Shown here: piece by piece, positions 12,547 through 18,684 of the stretch
Position numbering within the stretch: position 1 is the first letter of the stretch
Layout of the letters: each line of letters begins with the position of its first letter
DNA from: a virus
DNA: 31,777 nt
Direction: 5' to 3' (one strand)
Virus record (IMG/VR): IMGVR_UViG_3300033993_002030
Coordinates: 1 to 31,777 of that record
Translations under genes and position numbers: made by a program
The notes under the pieces: generated by a model
Seen by the model: only the letters and a program-made list of their open reading frames with translations
What the model was told of the DNA's origin: nothing
Database searches by the model: none

Positions 12547-12661
12547 CGTCGTCTTCCCTCCCGCGTTTGATGGCCCAGGCAAAGATCGCCCCGTAGGTCG
12601 AGAGCCCGCCGAGCAAAAGCCCGAAGCCCATGCCGACCAGAAAGAATCCTTCAGGGCTCAT
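12536..12661 (-). CDS. Micro-membrane protein (41 aa)
   Basis: MSPEGFFLVGMGFGLLLGG then LSTYGAIFAWAIKRGREDD shows one or two glycine-rich hydrophobic segments and a charged C-terminus, as for a small inner-membrane protein. It overlaps both neighbours and shares ATGA with the upstream gene. It is one of several such micro-proteins in the replication operon. The function is unknown. Confidence 0.65.
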   Translation of the reverse strand: MSPEGFFLVGMGFGLLLGGLSTYGAIFAWAIKRGREDDDAK

Positions 12662-12930
12662 TTCAGCCTCCAGAATCGAAGCCGATCCACGCCTTCACCG
12701 TCGGTGACGGCTCGGGTCGCGAACTTCATTTTCCCGCGCCGGCCGATGCTGTGAGCGATCGAGCGCAGCCCGTTGAAGTGTTCGTGAGTCGAGGCCGGAT
12801 AAACGAACGAATCGCCCACGTTCAGGTTGCCCAGCAAGTAGGAGAGCGGGTGTTGATACCGCGACTGGTCGCCAGGTTTCTTGTCCGCGAGAGGAACGTC
12901 CTCGTCGATGACGACGGTGTAGGTTCTCAT
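12658..12930 (-). CDS. Hypothetical protein (90 aa)
   Basis: The protein begins MRTYTVVIDEDVPLADKKP and has NLNVGDSFVYPASTHEHFN and GRRGKMKFATRAVTDGEG segments. The strand-rich pattern with a helix in the middle resembles small single-domain phage regulators of unknown type. Start and stop overlap micro-membrane protein genes on both sides, indicating coupling. No family is assigned. Confidence 0.65.
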   Translation of the reverse strand: MRTYTVVIDEDVPLADKKPGDQSRYQHPLSYLLGNLNVGDSFVYPASTHEHFNGLRSIAHSIGRRGKMKFATRAVTDGEGVDRLRFWRLK

Positions 12931-13016
12931 TTAGCGTCTCCCCCCTTGGCGGCGAGCCACGCTCCAAATCCGAATAGACCGACCCAGGAGACGAATAGTC
13001 CGACGATTGGGATCAT
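12927..13016 (-). CDS. Micro-membrane protein (29 aa)
   Basis: MIPIVGLFVSWVGLFGFGA then WLAAKGGDAK is a single hydrophobic helix with a positive tail. Both ends overlap neighbouring genes by ATGA, the main evidence for translation. The function is unknown. Confidence 0.55.
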   Translation of the reverse strand: MIPIVGLFVSWVGLFGFGAWLAAKGGDAK

Positions 13017-13207
13017 TTATTTCCTCCGATAAATTCGCGTTGGCGCTCGGTCAGGAGATTCTCCTTCCACTCACGCAACTCCCATTGAGCCAGTTCATCC
13101 GACATCGCGTGGCGCTTCTGCATCTCCAGGTAGGCAGTGCCGAACCCGACAACCACGGCTGCGGTGACAGCCATCGCCAGTGCGGAACAGAATCGACGAG
13201 CGGTCAT
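13013..13207 (-). CDS. Small N-terminally anchored protein (64 aa)
   Basis: MTARRFCSALAMAVTAAVV then VGFGTAYLEMQ is a signal-anchor-like segment, followed by a charged helix (DELAQWELREWKENLLTER). It may be a small membrane-anchored protein; spanin-like or other roles cannot be told apart. The ATG overlaps the DUF1599 stop. A longer upstream start would overlap the DUF1599 gene further and is not preferred. Confidence 0.6.
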   Translation of the reverse strand: MTARRFCSALAMAVTAAVVVGFGTAYLEMQKRHAMSDELAQWELREWKENLLTERQREFIGGNK

Positions 13208-13530
13208 TTCCACTCCTGACGGTGGCAGAGAAGACCAATGATCCCGTAGTTGGCGATATCCAACCAAGTGTCAGAAACCTTCTCATGTTCCGGTGACGCG
13301 CCATTCCAGACGAGCGTCTTGAGCCGCTCGACCTTGTCGTTCATGCGGACGACGATGCCCTTCTCACCGAAAGATGAGATGTTTGCGCTCCCGTAGTCGC
13401 GCTGCTTGGAATCGAGGAGGATAGCCGCCTCACAGAAGGACCGGAAGGCTTTGCGCCCCATCTCGGTCTGGATGCCGAGAGCTTCGGCCGTTTTTTCGAT
13501 GTAAGTTAGAACTTCAGTATTAGTATCCAT
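13204..13530 (-). CDS. DUF1599-type protein (nucleotide modification associated domain 1)
   Basis: The central part, LDSKQRDYGSANISSFGEK then GIVVRMNDKVERLK and DTWLDIANYGIIGLL, matches the K..DYG..N...FG..GI..R..DK..RL......DT..D...Y.I pattern of DUF1599 proteins common in phages. The family is thought to act in nucleotide or DNA-base metabolism, but no activity is established here. At 108 aa the length is typical. A long hairpin lies just before the start. Confidence 0.75.
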   Translation of the reverse strand: MDTNTEVLTYIEKTAEALGIQTEMGRKAFRSFCEAAILLDSKQRDYGSANISSFGEKGIVVRMNDKVERLKTLVWNGASPEHEKVSDTWLDIANYGIIGLLCHRQEWK

Positions 13531-13544
13531 AATTTTGAAAGTGG

Positions 13545-13601
13545 TCTCCGGTGGGAGGAAGAACCCGTGGCCGCATGAGGCCGAAAACCCCCCACCGGAG
13601 A
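13545..13601 (-). promoter_or_regulatory. Long inverted repeat between operon genes
   Basis: TCTCCGGTGGG and CCCACCGGAGA form a perfect 11-bp stem, enclosing a smaller GGCC-GCATGA-GGCC hairpin. It fills most of the gap between the 62-aa gene and the DUF1599 gene. No U-run follows on the transcribed strand, so an attenuator, RNase-processing or stability role is more likely than a simple terminator. Confidence 0.55.
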
Positions 13602-13607
13602 AATTTG

Positions 13608-13796
13608 CTACTTCTGCCAGACCTCCACGCGGTCAGATGAACCACTGAAAGCGACAGTCTTGTTTGCCTTCTTCGCGTCGGCGATCAGCCGGTCGAACAT
13701 GGCTTCTTCCTTCTGGTTATAGGGACCGGCGAGACGGCTATAGCCGTTGCACTCAAGTCCCTCCGGATCGCGGAAGCGGAGATTTTGGAAGCCCAT
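13608..13796 (-). CDS. Small hypothetical protein (62 aa)
   Basis: MGFQNLRFRDPEGLECNGY then SRLAGPYNQKEEAMFDRLI suggests a short strand-rich start and an amphipathic helix. The ATG overlaps the preceding stop (TAATG). It is the last gene before an intra-operon hairpin. No family is recognised. Confidence 0.6.
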   Translation of the reverse strand: MGFQNLRFRDPEGLECNGYSRLAGPYNQKEEAMFDRLIADAKKANKTVAFSGSSDRVEVWQK

Positions 13797-14554
13797 TACA
13801 GGAGTCCTTTGATCTCAGCTTGGAGTTCCGCGGGAACTTCACCGGCCGTCTTCATCGAGGGAATCCACCACGTTCCCTTGTCTCCGGTTTTGAGCTTCGA
13901 CCCGAGGGTGTAGAAGCCGCCGAAGAGCCCCGTCTTGTTGAGATGCCCGACGCGATAGTCGTTGTAGAGGATCGCTGCGGTCTCGGCGTAGGCGGTCGAA
14001 GACGCGGTAAAAATCACCCGTGCGTAGCGTTTTTCACCGAGCACATAGAAGAATGACGTAGCCGCTTCTTCCGACAGTGTCTCGGGCTCTTGGATCAAGA
14101 ACTCGATGTGGCCGACCTTGGCAAAGATGCCTTCCTTGCGACCATAATCGACGCGACCACCGGCCAGCCGAACTTCCTCGGCCGTCTGGAAGACGCGGGG
14201 ACGAACGTCCGGATCGTAGGGCAGCGACTCTTGGTATTCGACCTTCAGACGAACGGCGATGACTTTGAGCGGAACGGCCGCGCCCTTGTTCTTCGGATCG
14301 ATGTCGTTGATCTGGTGTTCTTTGTTGAGAACATAAGTGCCCGGCGTGAACAAGTTCGACAGATCGCCGACTTTGTTGACGAGGTTGAGGCGGGGCAGTC
14401 GGATATCTTCCGCGCCGAATTCGCCATAGATTCCCTTACTCGGATCATCGCCCATGACGGCGACCTGTGCTTCGGGGCGCACGGCGACTGCTCTACTGCC
14501 GGCTTCCTCGATGATTGTAGCTTCAACAGCTTCCTCAAACGATACTTTTCCCAT
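13796..14554 (-). CDS. Conserved phage protein (252 aa), possibly ssDNA-binding
   Basis: The segment DIRLPRLNLVNKVGDLSNL then FTPGTYVLNKEHQI and the later RPRVFQTAEEVRLAGG and TASSTAYAETAAIL look like a protein type I associate with phage replication loci. It sits between the RecB-like nuclease and the polymerase, where ssDNA-binding or annealing proteins are often found. The role is inferred from position only; there is no recognisable OB-fold signature. It begins 13 bases after a TAATAAC junction with no clear Shine-Dalgarno. Confidence 0.6.
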   Translation of the reverse strand: MGKVSFEEAVEATIIEEAGSRAVAVRPEAQVAVMGDDPSKGIYGEFGAEDIRLPRLNLVNKVGDLSNLFTPGTYVLNKEHQINDIDPKNKGAAVPLKVIAVRLKVEYQESLPYDPDVRPRVFQTAEEVRLAGGRVDYGRKEGIFAKVGHIEFLIQEPETLSEEAATSFFYVLGEKRYARVIFTASSTAYAETAAILYNDYRVGHLNKTGLFGGFYTLGSKLKTGDKGTWWIPSMKTAGEVPAELQAEIKGLL

Positions 14555-14571
14555 AATTATTGATGGTGTTA

Positions 14572-15336
14572 TTACTTGGTTTTCTTCAGGTAGTGATAAG
14601 TCCCCTCGGACTTGGCCGCATCGGCATCCACCAGTGCGTCACGAAGATGTTCTTTTGCTCGGGCCATCTCGCCGCGCTTGGCGGTCCGGGCGATGGCTTT
14701 CTCCAGTTCCCCGATTTTCACCTCGGCGCAGGCGGCGAAGGCTTCGGGGGTAATTTGATCTTTGACTGTCTCCCACGCGGCTTGGGCGTTGGTGATCTTG
14801 AAAGGTGACTTGCGCTCGGCGAGTTCGAACCCGGGGATTTCGATCCCTTCCTGCATCCGCATTTCGAGAGCACGAGCGTCGACCTTATCGGCCCACGAGC
14901 GCATGATCGGTGCCGCCTTCTTGGCGAACGCAATCACGTGCGGGTCAGAGATGTTGGCCGGATCGTATTGCGCCGGCAGGGTCAATTCGTCGGCTTTGTA
15001 TTCTGACGCGATCGTCAGAGCCAGCGACGAGAGTTTTGGGCAACTGGCTTGGCGGGCGCACCAAGCGCAGTGTGCCCCAGTAAGGTAGGTCAAGGGGTCA
15101 TCGCGCCGTGCTGCGGCAATGATGGCCGCAACTTGTGAGGACAAACGATCGTAGTCACTTTCCCGGTGCCACGTCTCGCGGTCGATGACCCCTTGGAAAG
15201 GTAGAAGAACATGAACTGTGACCTCATCGACTTCGGGATGAGCATCCCAAAGGCCAACAGTATACGCCCAGAATTGCGGCGAATCCGCGCTGTAGGCTCC
15301 GAAAGCAAATTTGTAATCGACGAGTTCGGCTTTCAT
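14572..15336 (-). CDS. RecB/Cas4-like PD-(D/E)XK nuclease, C-terminal part (DUF2800-like)
   Basis: It starts MKAELVDYKFAFG, carrying the catalytic DxK strand (VDYK) of RecB-family nucleases, followed by QFWAYTVGL and a cysteine cluster GAHCAWCARQASCP that resembles the Fe-S or zinc cluster of DUF2800/Cas4 proteins. The first third of the domain, including RGTLGH and FGHIDHII, lies in the end of the previous reading frame. The ATG overlaps that frame's TGA. The enzyme would resect DNA ends with the adjacent helicase. Either two chains assemble or one base is missing at the junction. Confidence 0.75.
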   Translation of the reverse strand: MKAELVDYKFAFGAYSADSPQFWAYTVGLWDAHPEVDEVTVHVLLPFQGVIDRETWHRESDYDRLSSQVAAIIAAARRDDPLTYLTGAHCAWCARQASCPKLSSLALTIASEYKADELTLPAQYDPANISDPHVIAFAKKAAPIMRSWADKVDARALEMRMQEGIEIPGFELAERKSPFKITNAQAAWETVKDQITPEAFAACAEVKIGELEKAIARTAKRGEMARAKEHLRDALVDADAAKSEGTYHYLKKTK

Positions 15337-17033
15337 TTAGTGTCGTGGAGGATGATGTGGTCGATGTGTCCGAACTGATCGAGGACGTTGTAACGCTGCT
15401 CCCGAAGCTCCCGAGCGCCGACGAGGGGTTTCCTTAATGCTGCGAGATACTTCAGACACATATCCGCCGCCTCGCGCAGCTTCGGGTCGTCCGGCGGGAT
15501 CACGTCGAGGTTCTCTTTCTCCACCGCGAGGTGACCGAGTGTCCCCCGATTGGCCGCGCTTTGGTCGCGAGTCTGGTCGTTTCGGAATCCGGGGCATTTG
15601 GCTTTCTCCTTCAAAGAGCTTGGCGAATGTTCGCTGTGCTCGGTGTTATGCTCTTGCGGCGTTATTACCTGCATGGAAGATGAGACCGGGGTAACCACCC
15701 CATTGTTCAAATTATTTTTTCCTGCATTCAAAATTCCTACATTCTCCCTTTTTTCCTCAGTCAGCTTGAGGGCTCCCTGCTCCACGGTGCCTGGTGCGTA
15801 GAGCCTTAAAGCGAGTGCGCGAGACTTGGCCCCGACCCGTCGGATTCGTCCAAGAGCCTGCTCCTCCACGAGGCCGGAGAATTGCGGACAAATAAGTGCA
15901 ACACGTGGGAACTCTCCGACCACGTCGTGTAAATCGATGGATTGCCCACCCGCCGCGATCTGGACAATGACACAGCGGAGTTCGTTTTCTTGGAACCGGC
16001 GTTGGGTTTCCGCTCTGGCTTTCGAGGTTTCTCGCCCGTCGATGACACCCGCGTCTTCGAGGAGCTTCCGTGCTTGGTCGATGGATTCATGGAAATTTAG
16101 AAAGAGGACCACCGACCCGCCTGATTCGACGATCTCCTGGGCACGCTCCACCAGATACGCGACTTTGACCGTTTCAAGGGCTTGGCGCTGCCGGAGGTTT
16201 TTGACACCGCCCGGATCATCCGGATCAGCCATTTCGTCATAAAGCGCCTTTACGGTAGCGCGGTCTTTATCTGAGAGCCACAGGGGCTCATCCGAGAGCA
16301 TGAGGTCCGGCAACTGTTCGCGTAGCTCCTCCTCGGACACCCGATATCCGCGGTTCGTGAATACCGAATGGTGGAGCCTTTCCATCTTCTCTTTGTTCTC
16401 CGGCCGGCGGGGGTTCCATTCGAGGCCACCCCAGCGCCCTTCTTCGGCCCCCATCTCGCGCACCCACTTCCAGAAGTAGCCGCCCGTGAACAGCCGCAGA
16501 TTGACTCCGATCGCCTTCATCTTGAGGGGGGACTCCGCGGCCGTCGCCGAGAGCATCAAGACAGCATGATTCCCTGCGGCAGCTTCGAGCATCTTCCCGT
16601 TCTGGGAGTTGTAGGCCCCGAACATGTGGGCCTCGTCGAAGATGAGAAGACACCGCTCGGGAAGCTGCCATTCGAACTTTATACCTTTTCGGGACGACGT
16701 TTTCCCCCCTGTCTCTGTAGAACGCTTACTGCTACCCCCGTTCGGGATCTTTTTGAGCCAAGGCGTGTTCCCGTTCCGTAACTTTTCGGGATTAAGGACA
16801 AATAGGGGGTTCACCCCGAAGCTGGACAGGGTTTCTGTCCATTTGAAAATCACCGATTTGGGACATACAACGCACGTTTTTAGCGCATATCGTGCAGCAA
16901 GAGCACTCGCGATGACCGTTTTCCCGCCTCCGCACCCAGTCCCGTCCAGGCTGGCCCCGACCGAGTCGATGATCTTCAGGTGCCGTTCGACGGCTTTCTC
17001 TTGATATGGGAAAAGTTTGAACGAGGCGGGCAT
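15333..17033 (-). CDS. SF2 (SNF2/DEAD-like) helicase fused to the N-terminus of a RecB-like nuclease
   Basis: Residues 1-435 form a helicase: GTGCGGGKT (31-39, Walker A), FDEAH (132-136), LSATA (161-165), NLRQRQ region, and QALGRIRRVG (392-401, motif VI). From about 454 onward the sequence changes to a nuclease start: SPSSLKEKAKCPGF, AANRGTLGH (493-501) and FGHIDHII (554-561), which continue into the next gene. The two halves are joined through GKNNLNNGVV, encoded at a six-A run (15715-15720); one base more or less there would end the helicase at about 440 aa. Met454 is a possible nuclease start. A TAATAAC junction motif lies just inside, out of frame. Confidence 0.8.
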   Translation of the reverse strand: MPASFKLFPYQEKAVERHLKIIDSVGASLDGTGCGGGKTVIASALAARYALKTCVVCPKSVIFKWTETLSSFGVNPLFVLNPEKLRNGNTPWLKKIPNGGSSKRSTETGGKTSSRKGIKFEWQLPERCLLIFDEAHMFGAYNSQNGKMLEAAAGNHAVLMLSATAAESPLKMKAIGVNLRLFTGGYFWKWVREMGAEEGRWGGLEWNPRRPENKEKMERLHHSVFTNRGYRVSEEELREQLPDLMLSDEPLWLSDKDRATVKALYDEMADPDDPGGVKNLRQRQALETVKVAYLVERAQEIVESGGSVVLFLNFHESIDQARKLLEDAGVIDGRETSKARAETQRRFQENELRCVIVQIAAGGQSIDLHDVVGEFPRVALICPQFSGLVEEQALGRIRRVGAKSRALALRLYAPGTVEQGALKLTEEKRENVGILNAGKNNLNNGVVTPVSSSMQVITPQEHNTEHSEHSPSSLKEKAKCPGFRNDQTRDQSAANRGTLGHLAVEKENLDVIPPDDPKLREAADMCLKYLAALRKPLVGARELREQRYNVLDQFGHIDHIILHDTK

Positions 17034-17050
17034 GGGTATCGTCTTACCTT

Positions 17051-17305
17051 ATGATGAAAATTATTAACTCAATACTTGTAGCGGGTCTCCTTACGGGAAC
17101 CGCATTAGCTGGCGACGGGTCTTTCTATGTGATCGATCTCTCGAAACCGAACGGGATCACGTATGTGCAGAAGCAGGGCAATCGGTATTACTACTCGTCC
17201 GATCAATCAGACGCGGTGATGGAACGAATCCGGTCGAACAGAGAACGGCGGGCTGAACGCCGGGAGGCACAGAATCGGGAGTTGCTGGGGAGTCTGCTGG
17301 ACTGA
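17051..17305 (+). CDS. Small secreted protein (84 aa), antisense within the replication operon
   Basis: MMKIINSILVAGLLTGTAL followed by A-GDG is a clear signal peptide (basic start, hydrophobic core, ALA cleavage). The mature part SFYVIDLSKPNGITYVQKQ and YYYSS is strand-like, then a very charged helix RIRSNRERRAERREAQNRE. It starts 17 bp from the divergent helicase start, and its 3' half overlaps the end of the resolvase gene on the other strand. No Shine-Dalgarno is visible. The function is unknown; a cell-envelope or lysogenic-conversion role is possible. Confidence 0.6.
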   Translation: MMKIINSILVAGLLTGTALAGDGSFYVIDLSKPNGITYVQKQGNRYYYSSDQSDAVMERIRSNRERRAERREAQNRELLGSLLD

Positions 17306-17624
17306 CCCAATCGGAGTCGCGCACCAAGCGCAGCCAATCAGCGGCGAGCATCGTGACCAACCACGGCTCGCCGTTTTTCTTGTGCGCGACGACTGGCGTT
17401 TTCTTTCCCGCATCATTGATCGCCTGCTTCATCGCAGCCAAGACGTTCAAGTTCTGCACGCCTTTCACTTCGAAGTGCAGCGACGGCAACTCAGGACAAA
17501 CTACGTCGGCATTGCCGGCCGCACCGCAGTATTGCTGACCGCGGAATGATTTGAGGAACCCCGCCTCGCGGAGTTGATCGCGCCAAAGGCGCTCGACACG
17601 TTTTCCTTTTTGCCTGGAGTTCAT
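17157..17624 (-). CDS. Holliday-junction-resolvase-like PD-(D/E)XK nuclease
   Basis: The protein starts MNSRQKGKRVERLWRDQLR and has GAAGNADVVC (Asp40) and HFEVKG (Glu52, Lys54), the catalytic triad layout of small PD-(D/E)XK resolvase-type nucleases, followed by a KKTPVVAHKKNGEPWLV strand pair. It would cut branched DNA during replication or packaging. The last 45 or so residues (VSPADSPATPDSVPP...) look unconstrained and lie antisense to the secreted-protein gene, so the functional part probably ends earlier. The start overlaps the previous stop by ATGA. Confidence 0.75.
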   Translation of the reverse strand: MNSRQKGKRVERLWRDQLREAGFLKSFRGQQYCGAAGNADVVCPELPSLHFEVKGVQNLNVLAAMKQAINDAGKKTPVVAHKKNGEPWLVTMLAADWLRLVRDSDWVSPADSPATPDSVPPGVQPAVLCSTGFVPSPRLIDRTSSNTDCPASAHT

Positions 17625-17908
17625 AGAATCGAGGCCCCCAGTCCTTGCGCCCACCGAGTGATGGCGACTTCATGGTAGATGTATTTCTTGTCGCCGACTT
17701 GGGTGTAGGGCAGGCCGCGCTTGCGCCAGTAGCCAAGTGAGTGCTTTTGCACTGTCCGACCGAAGATCGCGCTTAATCTCTCAGCCGCTTCATGCGGACC
17801 GAGTGTTTCCTTGGGTCGCTCGACCGGAGCTTTGATCTCCAAGCGCAGCTTCCCACTTTCGAGCGGAGTCGCAGTGAAGGACTCGCACTCCAAGATCATC
17901 GAAGTCAT
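17621..17908 (-). CDS. Helix-turn-helix protein, excisionase or MerR-like (95 aa)
   Basis: LGPHEAAERLSAIFGRTVQ followed by LGYWRKRGLPYTQVGDKKY is a winged HTH of the excisionase/MerR type: an n-terminal recognition helix pair, then the RKRGLPYTxVGxKKYIY wing. It could be an excisionase or an early regulator. The start follows TAATAACACCATA with no clear Shine-Dalgarno. It lies downstream of two ribbon-helix-helix genes and about 0.8 kb from integrase, consistent with a lysogeny control cluster. Confidence 0.7.
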   Translation of the reverse strand: MTSMILECESFTATPLESGKLRLEIKAPVERPKETLGPHEAAERLSAIFGRTVQKHSLGYWRKRGLPYTQVGDKKYIYHEVAITRWAQGLGASIL

Positions 17909-17921
17909 TATGGTGTTATTA

Positions 17922-18110
17922 CTACAGCCCGAAGAATTTACGCAACGCAGTGCGAATGACCGCGCTCATTGAGCGCCCCGAACTCTCCGACTCAGCTTTA
18001 AGCCGGTCTTCGAGTTCGGGGTCGCTGGCGAATGAGCGGATCAGCTTCGGGTTGCGAAGGTTAGCTATCTTCTCGGTCAATGGAGTCTCGTAGTTCGTCA
18101 CGAGAATCAC
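17922..18110 (-). CDS. Ribbon-helix-helix protein (62 aa)
   Basis: The C-terminal half, SFASDPELEDRLKAESESS then GRSMSAVIRTALRKFFGL, fits a CopG/Arc ribbon-helix-helix: a strand, helix A, a GRSMS turn and helix B. It would bind DNA as a dimer. The start is GTG, fixed by AAGGAG five bases upstream, and overlaps the end of the preceding gene by about 50 bp. Its TAG stop is followed directly by TAATAAC. Confidence 0.7.
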   Translation of the reverse strand: MILVTNYETPLTEKIANLRNPKLIRSFASDPELEDRLKAESESSGRSMSAVIRTALRKFFGL

Positions 18111-18228
18111 GATAACTCCTTAACCCGTCCTCGACAAATAGGGAGGCAAGTTTCTCTGGCGTCAGGGAACAGTAGTGAGCCGCTTCGTCGAGTTCGGATT
18201 TCAGGTTTTTGGTGAGGTCTAGTATCAT
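18061..18228 (-). CDS. Small ribbon-helix-helix-like protein (55 aa)
   Basis: MILDLTKNLKSELDEAAHY then CSLTPEKLASLFVEDGLRS has the strand plus two-helix layout of small ribbon-helix-helix proteins. It overlaps the next such gene, suggesting a duplicated or heteromeric regulator pair. No Shine-Dalgarno is obvious; an A-rich run precedes the start. A longer upstream start would run through the intergenic junction motif and is not preferred. Confidence 0.55.
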   Translation of the reverse strand: MILDLTKNLKSELDEAAHYCSLTPEKLASLFVEDGLRSYRDSRDELRDSIDREDS

Positions 18229-18284
18229 TGTTATGGGCTTTTTTTTTTGTGTATGTGCAGTTGTTATGGTTATTACGGCGTAGT

Positions 18285-18317
18285 GAAAAAGAAGCCGCGG
18301 GGAATGAACCCCGCGGC
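18285..18317 (-). terminator. Rho-independent terminator after the third ribbon-helix-helix gene
   Basis: GCCGCGGGG and CCCCGCGGC form a perfect 9-bp GC stem with a TTCATT loop, followed on the transcribed strand by TTCTTTTT. It separates the integrase/regulator unit from the replication operon. It is the clearest terminator in the window. Confidence 0.9.
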
Positions 18318-18323
18318 ACCGAG

Positions 18324-18629
18324 TCACCCGTTCCGGTGTTTCCGGAGCAGGGCAGCTATGGTTTTCTGCATTTGTGGATCGAGGCTGTCGGCAGCGCGTT
18401 CTTCCTTGGTGTCGGCCTTGTAGACGGCTAACTCCTCGGCTACGCGGGACAGCGTTTTATCTGGGTCTTCTGCGGCTAGGTAGGCGGAGGTCGCTTCGCG
18501 GATAAGTGAACTGACATTCGTCTGCTTGGCTGCGGCCAAAAGGCGCAGGGCAGAGGAGGTCATTTTACTCTCTACGTAGCTCACTCGTTCAGTGCCGGCC
18601 TTCAGACGGCCGTGTTTTGTTGTGCTCAT
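18324..18629 (-). CDS. Ribbon-helix-helix regulator (101 aa)
   Basis: After a basic start MSTTKHGRLKAGTERVSYV, the segment SKMTSSALRLLAAAKQTNV then SSLIREATSAYLAA is a good ribbon-helix-helix domain. An acidic helical C-terminal tail follows (KTLSRVAEELAVYKADTKE). A GAAAGGAAAA ribosome site supports this start over a longer one. An inverted repeat lies 28 bp upstream, between it and integrase, and could be its operator. It is a candidate lysogeny or integration regulator. Confidence 0.75.
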   Translation of the reverse strand: MSTTKHGRLKAGTERVSYVESKMTSSALRLLAAAKQTNVSSLIREATSAYLAAEDPDKTLSRVAEELAVYKADTKEERAADSLDPQMQKTIAALLRKHRNG

Positions 18630-18656
18630 GGGTTTTGGGTTTTTTCCTTTCTCTAT

Positions 18657-18674
18657 ATGTTCGACAACGAACAT
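18657..18674. promoter_or_regulatory. Inverted repeat, possible operator
   Basis: ATGTTCG-ACAA-CGAACAT has perfect 7-bp arms and lies between the integrase stop and the ribbon-helix-helix start. Such a site suits a dimeric regulator. A related half-site ATGTTC occurs upstream of integrase near 19942. Confidence 0.55.
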
Positions 18675-18684
18675 GTGTGGTTGT

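Noticed and set aside
15337-15597. Alternative frame MPRIPKRPD over the nuclease N-terminus
   Set aside because: It is very Arg/Pro-rich and shadows RGTLGH and GHIDHII, which belong to the nuclease frame.
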